Counted from the stretch's first letter, positions 23,606 to 34,106 are shown. The stretch is 34,438 nucleotides of DNA from Tissierella sp. (GCA_012735585.1 JAAYGX010000070.1:1-34438), one strand, 5' to 3'. Notes: a model not told the origin generated them from the sequence alone. Made by a program: numbers and translations.

Positions 23606-24892
23606 ATGAGCGTGGTTTTAGAAAAAAAAGAAAACAATAAAGTTTCCTTTAACTTTAAGTTAGAAGCTGATAAATTTGAAAAGGCTTTACAAGAAACTTA
23701 TTTAAAAAATAGAGGAAGATTTAATATACCAGGTTTTAGAAAAGGTAAAGTTCCTAGAAAAATCATCGAAGTGAATTATGGAGAAGAGGTTTTCTATGAA
23801 GACGCTATCAATCTTCTATTACCAGAAGCATATGATAGTGCTGTTAAAGAATTAGAATTAGAACCAGTTGACACACCAGATGTTGATATTGAAGAAATAG
23901 TAAAAGGTGAGCCAATTTTAGTAAAGGTTGAGGTAGATGTTAAACCTGAAGTAAAACTTGGCGATTATAAAAGTATAGAATTAGAAAAAGTAGAGTATAA
24001 TGTTACAGATGAAGCGATTGAACATGAGTTACACCATGTACAAGAAGATAATGCAAGACTTACAAGTGTAGATAGAGCAGTTAAAGAAGGAGATTTACTT
24101 ACAATTGATTTTGCAGGTTTCTTAGGTGAAGAACAGTTTGAAGGTGGAACAGCAGAAGGTTATGAATTACAAATTGGATCAAACACTTTTATTCCAGGAT
24201 TTGAAGAACAATTAATAGGTAAAAACAAAGAAGAAGAAGTAGATGTAAATGTTACATTTCCTGAAGAATACCATGAAGAATCCTTAGCAGGAAAAGACGT
24301 TGTCTTTAAAGTAGTGATCCACGATATCAAAGAAAAAGAATTACCAGAACTAGATGATGAATTTGCTAAAGATGTAAGTGAATTTGACACAATAGCTGAA
24401 TACAAAGAAAGTATCAAATCTAAATTAGAAGAAGAATTGAAGAATCAAGAAAAAGTGGAAAAAGAAAACAAAATTGTTGAAGCAGCAATTGAGTTAGCAG
24501 AAGTTGATATACCAAATGGTATGATTGAGTCACAAATAGACAATGAACTTAGACAATTTGATTTTAGATTAAGAAATCAAGGATTGGAGTTAGAAAAATA
24601 TCTTGAATTAACAGGTTCAAAAATAGAAGATATGAGAGAACAATTTAGAGAAGTTGCTGAGAAAAGAGTAAGAGCTGATCTAGTACTAGAAGCTATTGCT
24701 AAGGCAGAAGCAGTTGAAGTTAATGATGAAGACATAGATAAAGAATTAGCAAAAATGGCTGAACAATATAATGCAGAAGATGTAGAAGAATTTGTAGCTG
24801 ATATGAAAAAAGGTGACTTAGAATTCTTAAATGCAGGAATTTCCAACGGTAAAGTAATAGATCTATTATTAGAAAATGCTAAATTTATTTAA
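23606..24892 (+). CDS. tig: Trigger factor, ribosome-associated chaperone/prolyl isomerase
   Basis: A 428-residue chaperone that meets nascent chains at the ribosome exit. The N-terminal ribosome-binding loop is visible as PGFRKGKVPRKI (about 43-54; the family signature is GFRxGKxP). The middle FKBP-type isomerase domain has GDLLTIDFAGFLG, FIPGFEEQLIG and VNVTFPEEYHEESLAGKDV; the C-terminal part from about 260 is long charged helices. The start is supported by GAGGAGG. It is first of tig-clpP-clpX, a common order in Firmicutes, linking folding of new proteins with their removal. Confidence 0.96.
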   Translation: MSVVLEKKENNKVSFNFKLEADKFEKALQETYLKNRGRFNIPGFRKGKVPRKIIEVNYGEEVFYEDAINLLLPEAYDSAVKELELEPVDTPDVDIEEIVKGEPILVKVEVDVKPEVKLGDYKSIELEKVEYNVTDEAIEHELHHVQEDNARLTSVDRAVKEGDLLTIDFAGFLGEEQFEGGTAEGYELQIGSNTFIPGFEEQLIGKNKEEEVDVNVTFPEEYHEESLAGKDVVFKVVIHDIKEKELPELDDEFAKDVSEFDTIAEYKESIKSKLEEELKNQEKVEKENKIVEAAIELAEVDIPNGMIESQIDNELRQFDFRLRNQGLELEKYLELTGSKIEDMREQFREVAEKRVRADLVLEAIAKAEAVEVNDEDIDKELAKMAEQYNAEDVEEFVADMKKGDLEFLNAGISNGKVIDLLLENAKFI

Positions 24893-24907
24893 GAGGAGAG
24901 GATAAGT

Positions 24908-25492
24908 ATGGCATTAGTACCAGTAGTAGTAGAACAAACAAGTAGAGGCGAAAGATCCTATGATATATATTCAAGACTATTAAAGGAAAGAATTATATTC
25001 TTAGGTGGAGAAGTAAATAATACGATGGCAGATTTAATCGTAGCACAATTATTATTTTTAGAGGCTGAAGACCCAGATAAAGATATTCAAATATATATTA
25101 ATAGTCCAGGTGGATCTGTAACTGCAGGATTTGCTATATATGATACAATGCAATATATTAAACCTAATGTATCTACGATTTGTATAGGAATGGCTGCAAG
25201 TATGGGAGCATTCCTATTGGCAGCAGGCGAAAAAGGCAAGAGATATTCACTTCCTAATTCTGATATCATGATTCATCAACCACTTGGTGGAACACAAGGT
25301 CAGGCTGAAGATATTAGAATCCAAGCAGAAAGAATACTAGAGATTAGAGACAGAATCAACAAAATCTTAAGTGAAAGAACTGGTCAACCTCTAGATAAAA
25401 TAAAAAGAGATACAGATAGAGATTATCATTTGTCAGCTCAGCAAGCAGTTGAATATGGTATAATAGATGAGGTTATTATATCAAGTAAATAA
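24908..25492 (+). CDS. clpP: ATP-dependent Clp protease proteolytic subunit ClpP
   Basis: A 194-residue serine protease that forms the double-heptamer chamber. The catalytic triad is Ser98 (GMAASMGAF), His123 (IMIHQPLGG) and Asp172 (DTDRDYHLS), by counting codons from ATG at 24908. [11 protein letters not shown] is the family's oxyanion region. GAGGAGAGGATAAGT before the ATG holds the ribosome binding site; the gene lies 15 bases after tig and 18 before clpX, so the three share a transcript. The partner ClpX is next. No CtsR operator was seen in the tig leader. Confidence 0.97.
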   Translation: MALVPVVVEQTSRGERSYDIYSRLLKERIIFLGGEVNNTMADLIVAQLLFLEAEDPDKDIQIYINSPGGSVTAGFAIYDTMQYIKPNVSTICIGMAASMGAFLLAAGEKGKRYSLPNSDIMIHQPLGGTQGQAEDIRIQAERILEIRDRINKILSERTGQPLDKIKRDTDRDYHLSAQQAVEYGIIDEVIISSK

Positions 25493-25510
25493 ATTAAGTG
25501 AGGTGTAACC

Positions 25511-26791
25511 ATGGCAAAATATGAAGAAAAACAGCTTCGATGCTCTTTTTGTGGAAAACCCCAAGACCAAGTTCGTAGACTTATAGCAGGGCCAAATGTC
25601 TATATTTGTAATGAATGTATTGAACTGTGTCAAGAAATAATTGAAGAGGAATTCCTAGATACTTTTGACTACGATATGAAGGAGCTTCCAACTCCTGCAA
25701 AGATTAAAGTAACTCTTAACGATTACGTAGTGCAACAAGAAAGAGCAAAGAGAGCTTTAGCCGTGGCTGTTTATAACCATTATAAAAGAATCAATAGAAA
25801 ATCCGTAAAGAAAAATGACATAGAATTACAAAAAAGTAATATTGTAATGATTGGGCCTACAGGATCTGGTAAGACCTTATTGGCACAAACATTAGCTAAA
25901 ATACTAGACGTACCTTTTGCAATAGCAGATGCTACATCTTTAACTGAAGCTGGTTATGTAGGTGAAGATGTTGAAAATATAATTCTAAAGCTGATTCAAG
26001 CTGCAGATTATGATATTGAAAGAGCTGAGAAGGGTATAATCTATATAGATGAAATTGACAAAATCGCAAGAAAAACAGAAAATCCATCTATTACAAGGGA
26101 TGTAAGTGGTGAAGGAGTTCAACAAGCACTACTAAAAATATTAGAAGGAACAGTTGCTAATGTTCCGCCACAAGGTGGAAGAAAGCATCCCCATCAAGAG
26201 TTTATTCAAGTAGACACTACAAATATATTGTTTATTGTCGGTGGTGCTTTTGATGGTATAGATAAGATCATCCAAAACCGTGTTGGTAAAAACTCAATAG
26301 GATTTGGAGCAGAAATTCAATCCAAAGAAGAAAAACAAATCGGTAAATTGCTAAAAGAATTACAACCAGAAGATTTACTAAAATTTGGCTTAATACCAGA
26401 GTTTGTAGGTAGATTACCAGTAATGGTTACTTTAGAAGAATTAGATGAAAATGCATTGGTAAGTATACTTACTGAGCCTAGAAATGCATTAGTAAAGCAA
26501 TATAAAGAATTATTTGCTATGGAAAATGTAGATTTAGAATTTGATGAAGAGGCTTTAAAAGCAATAGCTAAAAAAGCAATTGAAAGAAAAACAGGAGCTA
26601 GAGGTCTTAGAAGTATTATAGAAGAAATAATGCTAGACATAATGTTTGAAATACCATCAAGAGATGATGTGGAGAAGTGTCTAATAACTAAAGATACTGT
26701 GATGAATTTAGCTGAACCTACTTTAGTATTATCAGATATGAAAAAGCTGAGTAGGACAAAGAAATCTGGAAATACAGAATCTGCATCTTAA
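25511..26791 (+). CDS. clpX: ATP-dependent Clp protease ATP-binding subunit ClpX
   Basis: A 426-residue AAA+ unfoldase that feeds substrates to ClpP. The N-terminal zinc-binding domain has CSFCGKP and CNECIELC (four Cys). Walker A is [10 protein letters not shown], Walker [11 protein letters not shown], the pore loop GYVGEDVE, sensor/arginine region [17 protein letters not shown], and the ClpP-docking loop contains IGF (NSIGFGAEI). The C-terminal sensor-2 motif is [26 protein letters not shown] precedes the ATG. A good terminator follows directly after the stop. Confidence 0.97.
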   Translation: MAKYEEKQLRCSFCGKPQDQVRRLIAGPNVYICNECIELCQEIIEEEFLDTFDYDMKELPTPAKIKVTLNDYVVQQERAKRALAVAVYNHYKRINRKSVKKNDIELQKSNIVMIGPTGSGKTLLAQTLAKILDVPFAIADATSLTEAGYVGEDVENIILKLIQAADYDIERAEKGIIYIDEIDKIARKTENPSITRDVSGEGVQQALLKILEGTVANVPPQGGRKHPHQEFIQVDTTNILFIVGGAFDGIDKIIQNRVGKNSIGFGAEIQSKEEKQIGKLLKELQPEDLLKFGLIPEFVGRLPVMVTLEELDENALVSILTEPRNALVKQYKELFAMENVDLEFDEEALKAIAKKAIERKTGARGLRSIIEEIMLDIMFEIPSRDDVEKCLITKDTVMNLAEPTLVLSDMKKLSRTKKSGNTESAS

Positions 26792-26816
26792 AGGCTCACA
26801 TCAGTGAGCCTTTTTT
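26791..26816 (+). terminator. Rho-independent terminator of tig-clpP-clpX
   Basis: GGCTCAC (26793-26799), ATCA loop, GTGAGCC (26804-26810), then six T's; the preceding AA extends the stem. Confidence 0.93.
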
Positions 26817-26837
26817 ATTGAAGTAACTTTAAGCACA

Positions 26838-26854
26838 GGCTGCCTTTGGCCGCC
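26838..26854 (+). promoter_or_regulatory. GC-rich hairpin in the lon leader
   Basis: GGCTGCC (26838-26844), TTT loop, GGCCGCC (26848-26854): six of seven pairs, all G-C, ending a few bases before GGGAGGGAG, the lon ribosome binding site. It has no T run, so it is not a terminator. No promoter boxes were found between the clpX terminator and this hairpin. Confidence 0.4.
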
Positions 26855-26870
26855 ATAAGGGAGGGAGATT

Positions 26871-29231
26871 ATGTTAAACGATTATTATAATATAGAAAAA
26901 ATGACCCTACCTTTAATACCTTTAAGGGGGATATCCATATTTCCTTATATGGTAATTCATTTTGATGTTGGAAGAGATAAATCAATCAATGCACTGGAAA
27001 AGGCCATGTTAGATGATTCATATATATTACTTTGTGCACAAAAAGATCCTAAAATCGATGAACCAACAGAAGATGAGTTTTACAATATAGGAACTGTTTC
27101 CAAAGTTAGGCAGATGTTAAAGCTGCCAGGTGGAAGTATAAGAGTTCTAGTAGAAGGTGTTAGTAGAGGTAGAATAATAAATCTTTTGGAAAATGAAGAG
27201 TATTTTGAAGCTGAAATAGAAAACTTGACTTATGAATCAGAAAATATAATTAAGGACAAGGCTATGGAAGCTGCAATGAGATTAGTAGTTACTGATCTAG
27301 AGGAGTATATTGAACTAAGCTCAAAAGTATCACCTGAGCTAACCTCAGCTGTCTCAGATATCGATGATCCAGGCAGGCTTGCTGATGTAATAGCTTCATA
27401 TGTGTTTTTAAAACCTGAAGATGATCAAAAAATACTAGAGACATTTGACCTATATGAAAGATTAGAGGTTCTTCATGGGATTTTACAAGAAGAAATCGAA
27501 CTTTTAAAAATTGAAGATAAGATTAATCAAAGAGTAAAAAAACAAATCAATAGAGTACAAAAAGAATATTATTTAAGAGAACAGATCAAGGCTATACAAA
27601 GAGAGCTTGGCGAAGGCGACGAAATCCTAGGTGAAGTAGAGGAATATCAAGAAAAAATTGATAAGATAAAGATGCCTAAGGAAGTAAAAGAGAAGGCATT
27701 AAAAGAGTTAGATAGACTATCGAGAATGTCACCTCATTCTGCTGAGGTAGGAGTAATAAGAACTTATTTAGATTGGCTAGTGGATTTACCTTGGGATAAA
27801 GAATCAAAGGGCAAAATCGATATCAATAAATCAAGGGATATTCTTGATGAAGATCATTATGGATTAGAAGATGTAAAAGAAAGAATATTAGAATTTATAG
27901 CCATAAGGAAATTGACCAACTCAATGAAAGGTCCAATTCTTTGTTTAGTTGGGCCACCAGGAGTGGGTAAGACATCCATAGCAAGGTCCATCGCTAGATC
28001 TTTAAATAGAGAATTTGTAAGAATGTCCTTAGGTGGAGTAAGAGACGAAGCTGAGATTAGAGGTCACAGAAGAACTTATGTAGGTAGTATGCCAGGTAGA
28101 ATAATAGATTCTATAAAAAAGGCAGGTACAAAGAATCCTGTATTTTTATTTGATGAAATAGATAAAATAAGTAGTAATTATCGTGGAGATCCAGCTAGTG
28201 GATTACTGGAAGTATTAGATCCTGAGCAAAACTCTACATTTGTAGACCATTTCTTAGATGTACCATTTGATTTATCTAAGGTTATGTTTGTAACTACTGC
28301 TAATACTACGGCATCTATTCCAGGACCATTACTAGATAGGATGGAAGTTATTAGAATAAGTGGCTATACAGACGAGGAGAAACTTCAAATTGCTTTAAAC
28401 TATTTACTACCGAAGCAATTGAAGGAACATGGATTAAAAGATGACAACTTTGCTATTTCAAATACTGCATTAAAAAGTATAGTAGATTATTACACACGGG
28501 AAGCTGGAGTTAGGAACTTAGAGAGAAATATTGCTAATGTCTGTAGAAAAGCTGCAAAGATCATCGTTGAAAAGGGAGTCAAAACTGTAAGGATTAATGC
28601 AGGGAATATTTCAAAATACTTAGGAGCTCCTAAGTATAGATTTGATACGGTAAATGAAAAGGATCAAATTGGTGTTGCAAATGGATTAGCATGGACTGCA
28701 GTAGGTGGCGAGACCCTATCGATTGAGGTTAATATCATGAAAGGCAATGGTAAACTTCAATTAACCGGTAAGCTTGGAGATGTGATGAAAGAGTCAGCAG
28801 TAGCTGGTATAAGCTATATTAGAGCTAATTCAGAACTATTAGATATAGAAAGTGAATTCCATAAGGATACTGATATTCATATTCATGTGCCTGAAGGAGC
28901 AATACCAAAAGATGGTCCATCAGCAGGTATAACCATAGCCACAGCAGTAGCTTCAGCACTATCCAATACACCTATATATAGAAACTTGGCAATGACTGGA
29001 GAAATTACTTTAAGAGGTAGAGTTCTACCTGTTGGAGGTATCAAAGAAAAAGTATTAGCAGCAAATAGAATGGGCATAGACAAAATACTTTTACCTTATG
29101 AAAATAGTAAAGACTTAGATGATATACCAGATAAAGTTAAAAGAAAAATGGAGTTTGTTCTAGTAAAAAATATGGATGAAGTTTTAGAACATGCATTAGT
29201 AAAAAGGACTGAAAATCATGAAGATAATTAA
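26871..29231 (+). CDS. lon: ATP-dependent protease Lon (LonA)
   Basis: A 786-residue cytosolic AAA+ protease for misfolded and regulatory proteins. The N-terminal substrate domain begins [16 protein letters not shown]; a coiled-coil region holds [16 protein letters not shown] near residue 235. Walker A is [12 protein letters not shown] and Walker [11 protein letters not shown], with the pore-region [19 protein letters not shown]. The protease domain has the catalytic Ser684 in PKDGPSAG (by codon count) and the partner Lys in [12 protein letters not shown]. All residues look intact and the length is usual. No HAIR/HrcA CIRCE operator was seen upstream. engB overlaps its end by 14 bases. Confidence 0.97.
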   Translation: MLNDYYNIEKMTLPLIPLRGISIFPYMVIHFDVGRDKSINALEKAMLDDSYILLCAQKDPKIDEPTEDEFYNIGTVSKVRQMLKLPGGSIRVLVEGVSRGRIINLLENEEYFEAEIENLTYESENIIKDKAMEAAMRLVVTDLEEYIELSSKVSPELTSAVSDIDDPGRLADVIASYVFLKPEDDQKILETFDLYERLEVLHGILQEEIELLKIEDKINQRVKKQINRVQKEYYLREQIKAIQRELGEGDEILGEVEEYQEKIDKIKMPKEVKEKALKELDRLSRMSPHSAEVGVIRTYLDWLVDLPWDKESKGKIDINKSRDILDEDHYGLEDVKERILEFIAIRKLTNSMKGPILCLVGPPGVGKTSIARSIARSLNREFVRMSLGGVRDEAEIRGHRRTYVGSMPGRIIDSIKKAGTKNPVFLFDEIDKISSNYRGDPASGLLEVLDPEQNSTFVDHFLDVPFDLSKVMFVTTANTTASIPGPLLDRMEVIRISGYTDEEKLQIALNYLLPKQLKEHGLKDDNFAISNTALKSIVDYYTREAGVRNLERNIANVCRKAAKIIVEKGVKTVRINAGNISKYLGAPKYRFDTVNEKDQIGVANGLAWTAVGGETLSIEVNIMKGNGKLQLTGKLGDVMKESAVAGISYIRANSELLDIESEFHKDTDIHIHVPEGAIPKDGPSAGITIATAVASALSNTPIYRNLAMTGEITLRGRVLPVGGIKEKVLAANRMGIDKILLPYENSKDLDDIPDKVKRKMEFVLVKNMDEVLEHALVKRTENHEDN

Positions 29232-29802
29232 ATCGGATTTACATGCTATAGCTGTCAAACCTTCCCAATATCCTCAAGACGATTTACCTGAGATTGCATT
29301 TGCAGGTAGATCCAATGTTGGGAAGTCATCTTTCATCAATTCTATGATCAATAGAAAAAACTTAGCTAGAACAAGTGGAAAACCGGGTAAGACACGAACA
29401 ATTAATTTTTATATAATAAATGATGAGTTTCGTTTTGTGGACTTGCCAGGATATGGGTATGCCCAAGTATCAAAAGCAGAGCAGAAAAAGTGGGGAGATA
29501 TCATAGATAAATATCTAACCAATAGAGAAAACTTACGGGAAATAATTTTGATAGTGGACATGAGACATGAACCGACGGCTCAGGACTTGATGATGTATGA
29601 ATGGATAAAAGCATTTGGATTTACTGGTATTGTTTTAGCAACTAAGGCAGATAAGATATCAAAGGGTAGTTGGCAAAAAAACTTAAAAGTTATTAGGCAA
29701 AAGTTAGACATAAAGGATGCCAGTCTTGTGATTCCCTACTCTTCTGAGAATAAAACCAATAAAGATGAAATTTGGAGTATTTTATCTGGGAAATTAGTAT
29801 AA
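29218..29802 (+). CDS. engB: Ribosome biogenesis GTPase EngB (YsxC/YihA)
   Basis: A 194-residue GTPase needed for the large ribosomal subunit. G1 is [13 protein letters not shown]2 around [12 protein letters not shown]3 [11 protein letters not shown] and G4 TKADKIS; G5 lies near YSSENKTNK. The lon-engB pairing with a 14-base overlap is the standard order in many Firmicutes and supports the start at ATG 29218, whose ribosome binding site would be inside the lon end. A bidirectional terminator follows and separates it from the convergent rubredoxin gene. Confidence 0.96.
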   Translation: MKIIKSDLHAIAVKPSQYPQDDLPEIAFAGRSNVGKSSFINSMINRKNLARTSGKPGKTRTINFYIINDEFRFVDLPGYGYAQVSKAEQKKWGDIIDKYLTNRENLREIILIVDMRHEPTAQDLMMYEWIKAFGFTGIVLATKADKISKGSWQKNLKVIRQKLDIKDASLVIPYSSENKTNKDEIWSILSGKLV

Positions 29803-29805
29803 ACA

Positions 29806-29829
29806 AAAGACCAGCAAAGGCTGGTCTTT
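29806..29829. terminator. Bidirectional rho-independent terminator between engB and rubredoxin
   Basis: AAAGACCAGC / GCTGGTCTTT around a 4-base AAAG loop, with T or A runs on both sides, ends genes running towards each other. Confidence 0.85.
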
Positions 29830-29837
29830 ATGTATTA

Positions 29838-29996
29838 TTATTCTTTTTCGAATAAATCTTTAGTTGCTCCACATACTGGGCAAACATAGTCCTCTGGTAG
29901 ATCTTCAAAAGCTACACCAGGATCAATTCCTCCATCCGGATCTCCTTCTGCAGGATCATATACCCAACCACATGGTGTACATACCCATCTTTCCAT
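29838..29996 (-). CDS. Rubredoxin (52 aa)
   Basis: A complete short gene on the minus strand. The product starts [20 protein letters not shown] and has a second cysteine pair in [14 protein letters not shown]: the two CxxCG loops that hold one iron. Conserved GIDPG, F and EDLPEDY lie between. It is a small electron carrier of anaerobes, commonly the donor to rubrerythrin or superoxide reductase; a rubrerythrin gene lies at 5768. GGAGA stands 8 bases before the ATG, and a sigma-A-type promoter lies further up. A single-gene unit with its own terminator. Confidence 0.96.
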   Translation of the reverse strand: MERWVCTPCGWVYDPAEGDPDGGIDPGVAFEDLPEDYVCPVCGATKDLFEKE

Positions 29997-30040
29997 AATT
30001 GCATTCTCCTTTCTTTTGTAACTATAATAATAGTACCCAG

Positions 30041-30069
30041 ATTATAGCAAAAATAATCACTAATTACAA
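30041..30069 (-). promoter_or_regulatory. Sigma-A-type promoter of the rubredoxin gene
   Basis: On the minus strand: TTGTAA (30069-30064), 17 bases, TATAAT (30046-30041), 45 bases before the start codon. The -10 is perfect and the -35 is 4 of 6. Confidence 0.65.
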
Positions 30070-30221
30070 TAATTATATGTTATTTATTATTTTGACTAAG
30101 AAATTGCCGTTATAAGTGAAAAAAAACATTTATGTTTTGTTAGAAGCTTTTTATAAATGTTAGATATAAATTATTTTGGGTAAAATAGATAATGAAAATA
30201 TAATTTATGGACGTGAGAACA

Positions 30222-30611
30222 ATGGACTTTAACTATACTGGATCAATATGCAGTGATTTGGCACTTATTAAGAATTTTTTAGATGAAATCATTACAAAAC
30301 TAAATAAAATAATTGCAAATGGAGACACTATGTTTGATATAAAATTGATATTAAATGAACTAGTGATAAATGGTGTTTTTCATGGAAATGAATGTCAGGA
30401 TACAAAATGCGTAACCCTATCCTTAGTAGTTAAAGACAAGCAAATCATTATTGAAGTAGAAGATGAAGGTCAAGGTATCGATTATGATTTTTCAGGCTAC
30501 GATCCACTAGATTTAAAATGTAGTGGAAGAGGTTTAGTTTTGGTTAAAGGATTATCTGATGAACTTATTGTTAATCAAAATCGTATTACTGCAATCAAGA
30601 ATATTCAGTAG
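30222..30611 (+). CDS. RsbW/SpoIIAB-like GHKL ATPase (anti-sigma factor kinase family)
   Basis: A 129-residue single-domain protein of the GHKL (HATPase_c) fold. N-box LILNELVINGVFHGNE, G1 box EDEGQGIDYD and the GRGL-type G2 box SGRGLVLVKGLSDEL are all present, so ATP binding is likely. Family members phosphorylate anti-anti-sigma factors and hold sigma factors, but standalone ones with other targets exist. ATG at 30222 is preferred because GTGAG precedes it at good spacing; ATG at 30207 has no ribosome binding site. No STAS-domain partner, sigma factor or phosphatase gene is next to it, which leaves its partner open. Confidence 0.82.
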   Translation: MDFNYTGSICSDLALIKNFLDEIITKLNKIIANGDTMFDIKLILNELVINGVFHGNECQDTKCVTLSLVVKDKQIIIEVEDEGQGIDYDFSGYDPLDLKCSGRGLVLVKGLSDELIVNQNRITAIKNIQ

Positions 30612-30673
30612 AATATATTTATATTATTGTATCCATGAGTACCTAATATTCTAAAGATGATAATATGAAATTT

Positions 30674-30703
30674 AAAACTGGTATTATAAAATACCAGTTT
30701 TTT
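30674..30703 (+). terminator. Rho-independent terminator after the ATPase gene
   Basis: ACTGGTATT (30677-30685), ATAA loop, AATACCAGT (30690-30698), followed by T's. Confidence 0.85.
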
Positions 30704-30725
30704 ACTGTGAATTAGAAAAACAAAT

Positions 30726-30753
30726 TTGCAGTATATTAATAATATGATAGAAT
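30726..30753 (+). promoter_or_regulatory. Possible promoter of typA
   Basis: TAGAAT (30748-30753, 5 of 6) with TTGCAG (30726-30731, weak) 16 bases upstream, about 50 bases before the gene. It is the only reasonable pair in this spacer. Confidence 0.3.
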
Positions 30754-30801
30754 TAGCTGTGGAAATTAAACAAAAGAATTTTAAATGAGAGGATCTGTTT
30801 T

Positions 30802-32625
30802 ATGAATTTAGTAAGAAATGATATAAGAAATATAGCTATTATAGCCCATGTAGATCATGGAAAGACTACATTAGTTGATAGTATGCTTAAGCAATCAGGA
30901 GTATTTAGAGAAAATCAAGTGATTGCAGATAGAGTAATGGACTCTGGAGATATTGAAAGAGAAAGAGGTATAACAATTCTTTCAAAGAATACAGCAATCC
31001 ATTTTAAAGATACAAAGATAAATATAATCGATACGCCAGGCCATGCTGATTTTGGTGGAGAAGTGGAAAGAGTATTAAAGATGGTCAATGGTGTAGTTGT
31101 ATTAGTTGACGCTTTTGAGGGACCAATGCCTCAGACAAAATTTGTATTAAAAAATGCCCTAGATTTAAAACTTCCAGTTATCGTTTGTATCAATAAAGTA
31201 GATAGACCAGAGGCAAGACCAGAAGAAGTTATTGATGAGATACTGGATCTATTTATAGAATTAGGGGCTAATGAAGATCAATTGGATTGTCCATTTGTAT
31301 TTACATCAGCAAAACAAGGGACTGCTAGCTTGGATATAGCTAAACAAAATGAAAATATGGAGGCTCTTTTTGAAACTATATTAGAGTATACACCGGCACC
31401 GGAGGGCGATGCAGATGCTCCACTACAAGTCTTAATTAGTACAATCGACTATAATGAATATATAGGTAGAATAGGAATAGGTAAAATTGAACGTGGTACA
31501 ATAAACCATAGCGAAGAAGCACTGATAGTAAACAAACTAGACCCAGATAAAAAAGATAAGATAAAGATTGGTAAGCTTTATGAATTTGAAGGATTAGACA
31601 GGGTAGAAGTTGACACAGCAGAAGTAGGAAGTATTATAGCAGTTTCAGGGATAGCAGATATCAGCATTGGTGATACCATTTGTCCAATAGATTACCCTGA
31701 TGCCCTTGATTTTGTAAAGATTTCAGAGCCAACCATATCTATGACATTTTCAGTAAATGATAGTCCCTTAGCAGGAAGAGATGGTAAATTTATCACATCT
31801 AGACAAATAAGAAATAGACTATATAGAGAGCTGCAAACAGATGTTGGTTTAAGAGTGGAAGATACTGATGCAACAGATGCTTTTAAGGTTTCAGGCAGAG
31901 GAGAACTTCATCTATCAGTTTTAATCGAAACAATGAGAAGAGAAGGATTTGAGTTTCAAGTTTCAAAGCCAGAGGTACTATATAAAACAATAGATGGAAA
32001 AAAATATGAGCCTTTAGAGAAAGTGACTATTGATGTTTCTAATGATTTTGTTGGAACGGTAATAGAGAAACTGGGCATGAGAAAAGGCGAATTAGTAAGT
32101 ATGACTGAACCAACTGGTGGATATGCTAGATTGGAGTTTGTTATTCCTTCCAGGGGTTTAATAGGCTATAGACAAGAATTCATGACAGATACAAAAGGAA
32201 ATGGGATTATAAACACAGAATTTGATGACTATGCTCCATTCAAAGGTGAAATTCCAAAAAGAAAAGTAGGATCGATTGTCGCTTTTGAAGCTGGAGATTC
32301 TACAACCTATGGTTTACATTCAGCTCAGGAAAGAGGCATCCTATTTATAGGTGCAGGGGTGCCAGTATATGAAGGAATGGTTGTAGGTTCAAGCCCGAAA
32401 GGCTTGGATTTAGAAGTTAATGTTATAAAGAAAAAGCAACAATCAAATGTTAGAGCTTCAGGCTCAGATGAATCTTTAAGACTTTCGCCGCCTAAAAATA
32501 TGTCTCTAGAAGAAGCCTTAGAGTTTATAGAAGATGATGAACTAATAGAGATTACCCCTAATAACTTTAGGATTCGAAAAAGAATATTAGATACAAATAA
32601 AAGATACAAATCCAGAAAAAACTAA
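30802..32625 (+). CDS. typA: Translational GTPase TypA/BipA
   Basis: A 607-residue ribosome-binding GTPase linked to stress adaptation and ribosome assembly. The GTPase domain shows IIAHVDHGKTTLVDSML (G1), ERERGITILSKN (G2), DTPGHADFGGEVERV (G3) and CINKVDRPEARPEE (G4). EF-G-like domains follow, with GRGELHLSVLIETMRREGFE in domain III/V and the family-specific C-terminal domain near residues 480-600 (RGILFIGAGVPVYEGM, FIEDDELIEITP). Length and all motifs are normal. Transcription probably continues into the cardiolipin synthase gene, which starts 23 bases after the stop. Confidence 0.96.
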   Translation: MNLVRNDIRNIAIIAHVDHGKTTLVDSMLKQSGVFRENQVIADRVMDSGDIERERGITILSKNTAIHFKDTKINIIDTPGHADFGGEVERVLKMVNGVVVLVDAFEGPMPQTKFVLKNALDLKLPVIVCINKVDRPEARPEEVIDEILDLFIELGANEDQLDCPFVFTSAKQGTASLDIAKQNENMEALFETILEYTPAPEGDADAPLQVLISTIDYNEYIGRIGIGKIERGTINHSEEALIVNKLDPDKKDKIKIGKLYEFEGLDRVEVDTAEVGSIIAVSGIADISIGDTICPIDYPDALDFVKISEPTISMTFSVNDSPLAGRDGKFITSRQIRNRLYRELQTDVGLRVEDTDATDAFKVSGRGELHLSVLIETMRREGFEFQVSKPEVLYKTIDGKKYEPLEKVTIDVSNDFVGTVIEKLGMRKGELVSMTEPTGGYARLEFVIPSRGLIGYRQEFMTDTKGNGIINTEFDDYAPFKGEIPKRKVGSIVAFEAGDSTTYGLHSAQERGILFIGAGVPVYEGMVVGSSPKGLDLEVNVIKKKQQSNVRASGSDESLRLSPPKNMSLEEALEFIEDDELIEITPNNFRIRKRILDTNKRYKSRKN

Positions 32626-32648
32626 TAGGATGTAAATGAGGTGGTATT

Positions 32649-34106
32649 GTGGATGTATTTATGGAAAATTATCGATTAATATTTAGTAACCTTTTATGGA
32701 TTAATATCATATTAGGTATGATACTAGTACTATTTGAACGAAGAAATCCAACCACAACATGGCTATGGCTTATGGTATTAACTTTTTTACCGGGGATTGG
32801 TTTTATCCTCTATTTGTTTCTGGGACAAGATTTATCTAAGAAAAGGATATTTAAAACTAAGGAACTAGAGGATGACTGCTTTAGAAATATAGCATTAGAG
32901 CAAAAGGATGCAATACAAAATAATGACTTTTATCATAAGGATCCTAATTTTTCTAGATATGAAGATTTAGTTAAGATGTTTCTTATGAATAGTGAAGCAT
33001 ATTTTACACAGGATAATACTGTAGACTTACTTTTTACAGGGGAAGAAAAATTTAAGTCCCTTTTTGAGAGTATAAAAAAGGCTGAAAATTATATTCATAT
33101 ACAATACTATATATTCAAAAGTGATGGGATTGGTACAAAAGTCCTAGATGCTTTAACTGAAAAGGCAAAAGAAGGTGTAGAGGTAAAGCTACTAGTAGAT
33201 GGCATGGGAGGTAGAAATCTATCCAAAAAGTCATTAAAAGCTCTTAAAGATGCTGGAGGAGAAGTATCTATATTTTTTCCTCCTTTTGTTCCATTCATTA
33301 GTATAAGAATAAATTATAGAAATCATAGAAAAATTTGTATCGTAGATGGAAAAGAGGCCTATGTAGGTGGATTTAATATAGGTGATGAATACATAGGTAA
33401 GTCCAAAAAATTTGGAAACTGGCAAGATACTCATATTAAGATTACTGGATCTGCTGTAAGTTCTTTACAATGGAGGTTCTATTTGGATTGGAGATTTGCA
33501 TCTAAAGCTGAATTAAAAGCTTGTCAAAGTTATTTACCAGAGTCAGAAGGATCAAACAATGTAGGAATTCAAATTGTTTCCAGTGGGCCCGACTCAAAAT
33601 GGCCTAGTGTAAAAGATGGTTATTTAAAAATGATAACAAATGCAAGGGATAAAGTATATATAATGACACCATACTTTATTCCAGATGATAGTATTCTTGA
33701 AGCTCTTAGGGTAGCTGGTCTATCTGGTGTAGATGTTAGAGTAATGATTCCAAATAAGCCAGACCATCCCTTTGTATATTGGGCTAGTCTAAGTTATATT
33801 GGAGAATTACTTCCAGCAGGTGTAAAATTTTACACTTATGAAAAAGGATTTTTGCATTCTAAAGTTATTGTTTCAGATGATTTTATTTCATCTGTAGGAA
33901 CTGCTAATTTAGATATAAGAAGTTTTAAATTGAACTTTGAGGTCAATGCATTTATTTATGACGAAGGTATTAATATTAAACTTACAGAAAGATTTTTTGA
34001 AGATTTAAACAATTGTAAGGAGATAACTGATGAAGTGTATTACAATAGGTCGAATTTTGTAAAATTAAAAGAGTCAATTTCTCGACTTTTATCACCAATT
34101 TTATAA
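32649..34106 (+). CDS. cls: Cardiolipin synthase (phospholipase D type)
   Basis: A 485-residue membrane enzyme that joins two phosphatidylglycerols. The start is GTG at 32649, after GAGGTGG; ATG at 32661 is possible. Two N-terminal membrane helices (LLWINIILGMILVLFE; LWLMVLTFLPGIGFILYLFL) lead to two HKD motifs: His226 in NHRKICIVDG with GGFNIGDEYIG after it, and His403 in LHSKVIVSD with GTANLDIRSF. Both catalytic sites look intact and the length is right for a bacterial Cls. It ends with SRLLSPIL as is common. A hairpin that also covers the next gene's ribosome binding site follows. Confidence 0.95.
   Translation: MDVFMENYRLIFSNLLWINIILGMILVLFERRNPTTTWLWLMVLTFLPGIGFILYLFLGQDLSKKRIFKTKELEDDCFRNIALEQKDAIQNNDFYHKDPNFSRYEDLVKMFLMNSEAYFTQDNTVDLLFTGEEKFKSLFESIKKAENYIHIQYYIFKSDGIGTKVLDALTEKAKEGVEVKLLVDGMGGRNLSKKSLKALKDAGGEVSIFFPPFVPFISIRINYRNHRKICIVDGKEAYVGGFNIGDEYIGKSKKFGNWQDTHIKITGSAVSSLQWRFYLDWRFASKAELKACQSYLPESEGSNNVGIQIVSSGPDSKWPSVKDGYLKMITNARDKVYIMTPYFIPDDSILEALRVAGLSGVDVRVMIPNKPDHPFVYWASLSYIGELLPAGVKFYTYEKGFLHSKVIVSDDFISSVGTANLDIRSFKLNFEVNAFIYDEGINIKLTERFFEDLNNCKEITDEVYYNRSNFVKLKESISRLLSPIL

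Noticed and set aside
23606-26870. CtsR or CIRCE heat-shock operators before tig, clpP or lon
   Set aside because: I looked for GGTCAAA tandem repeats and the CIRCE inverted repeat and did not see them.
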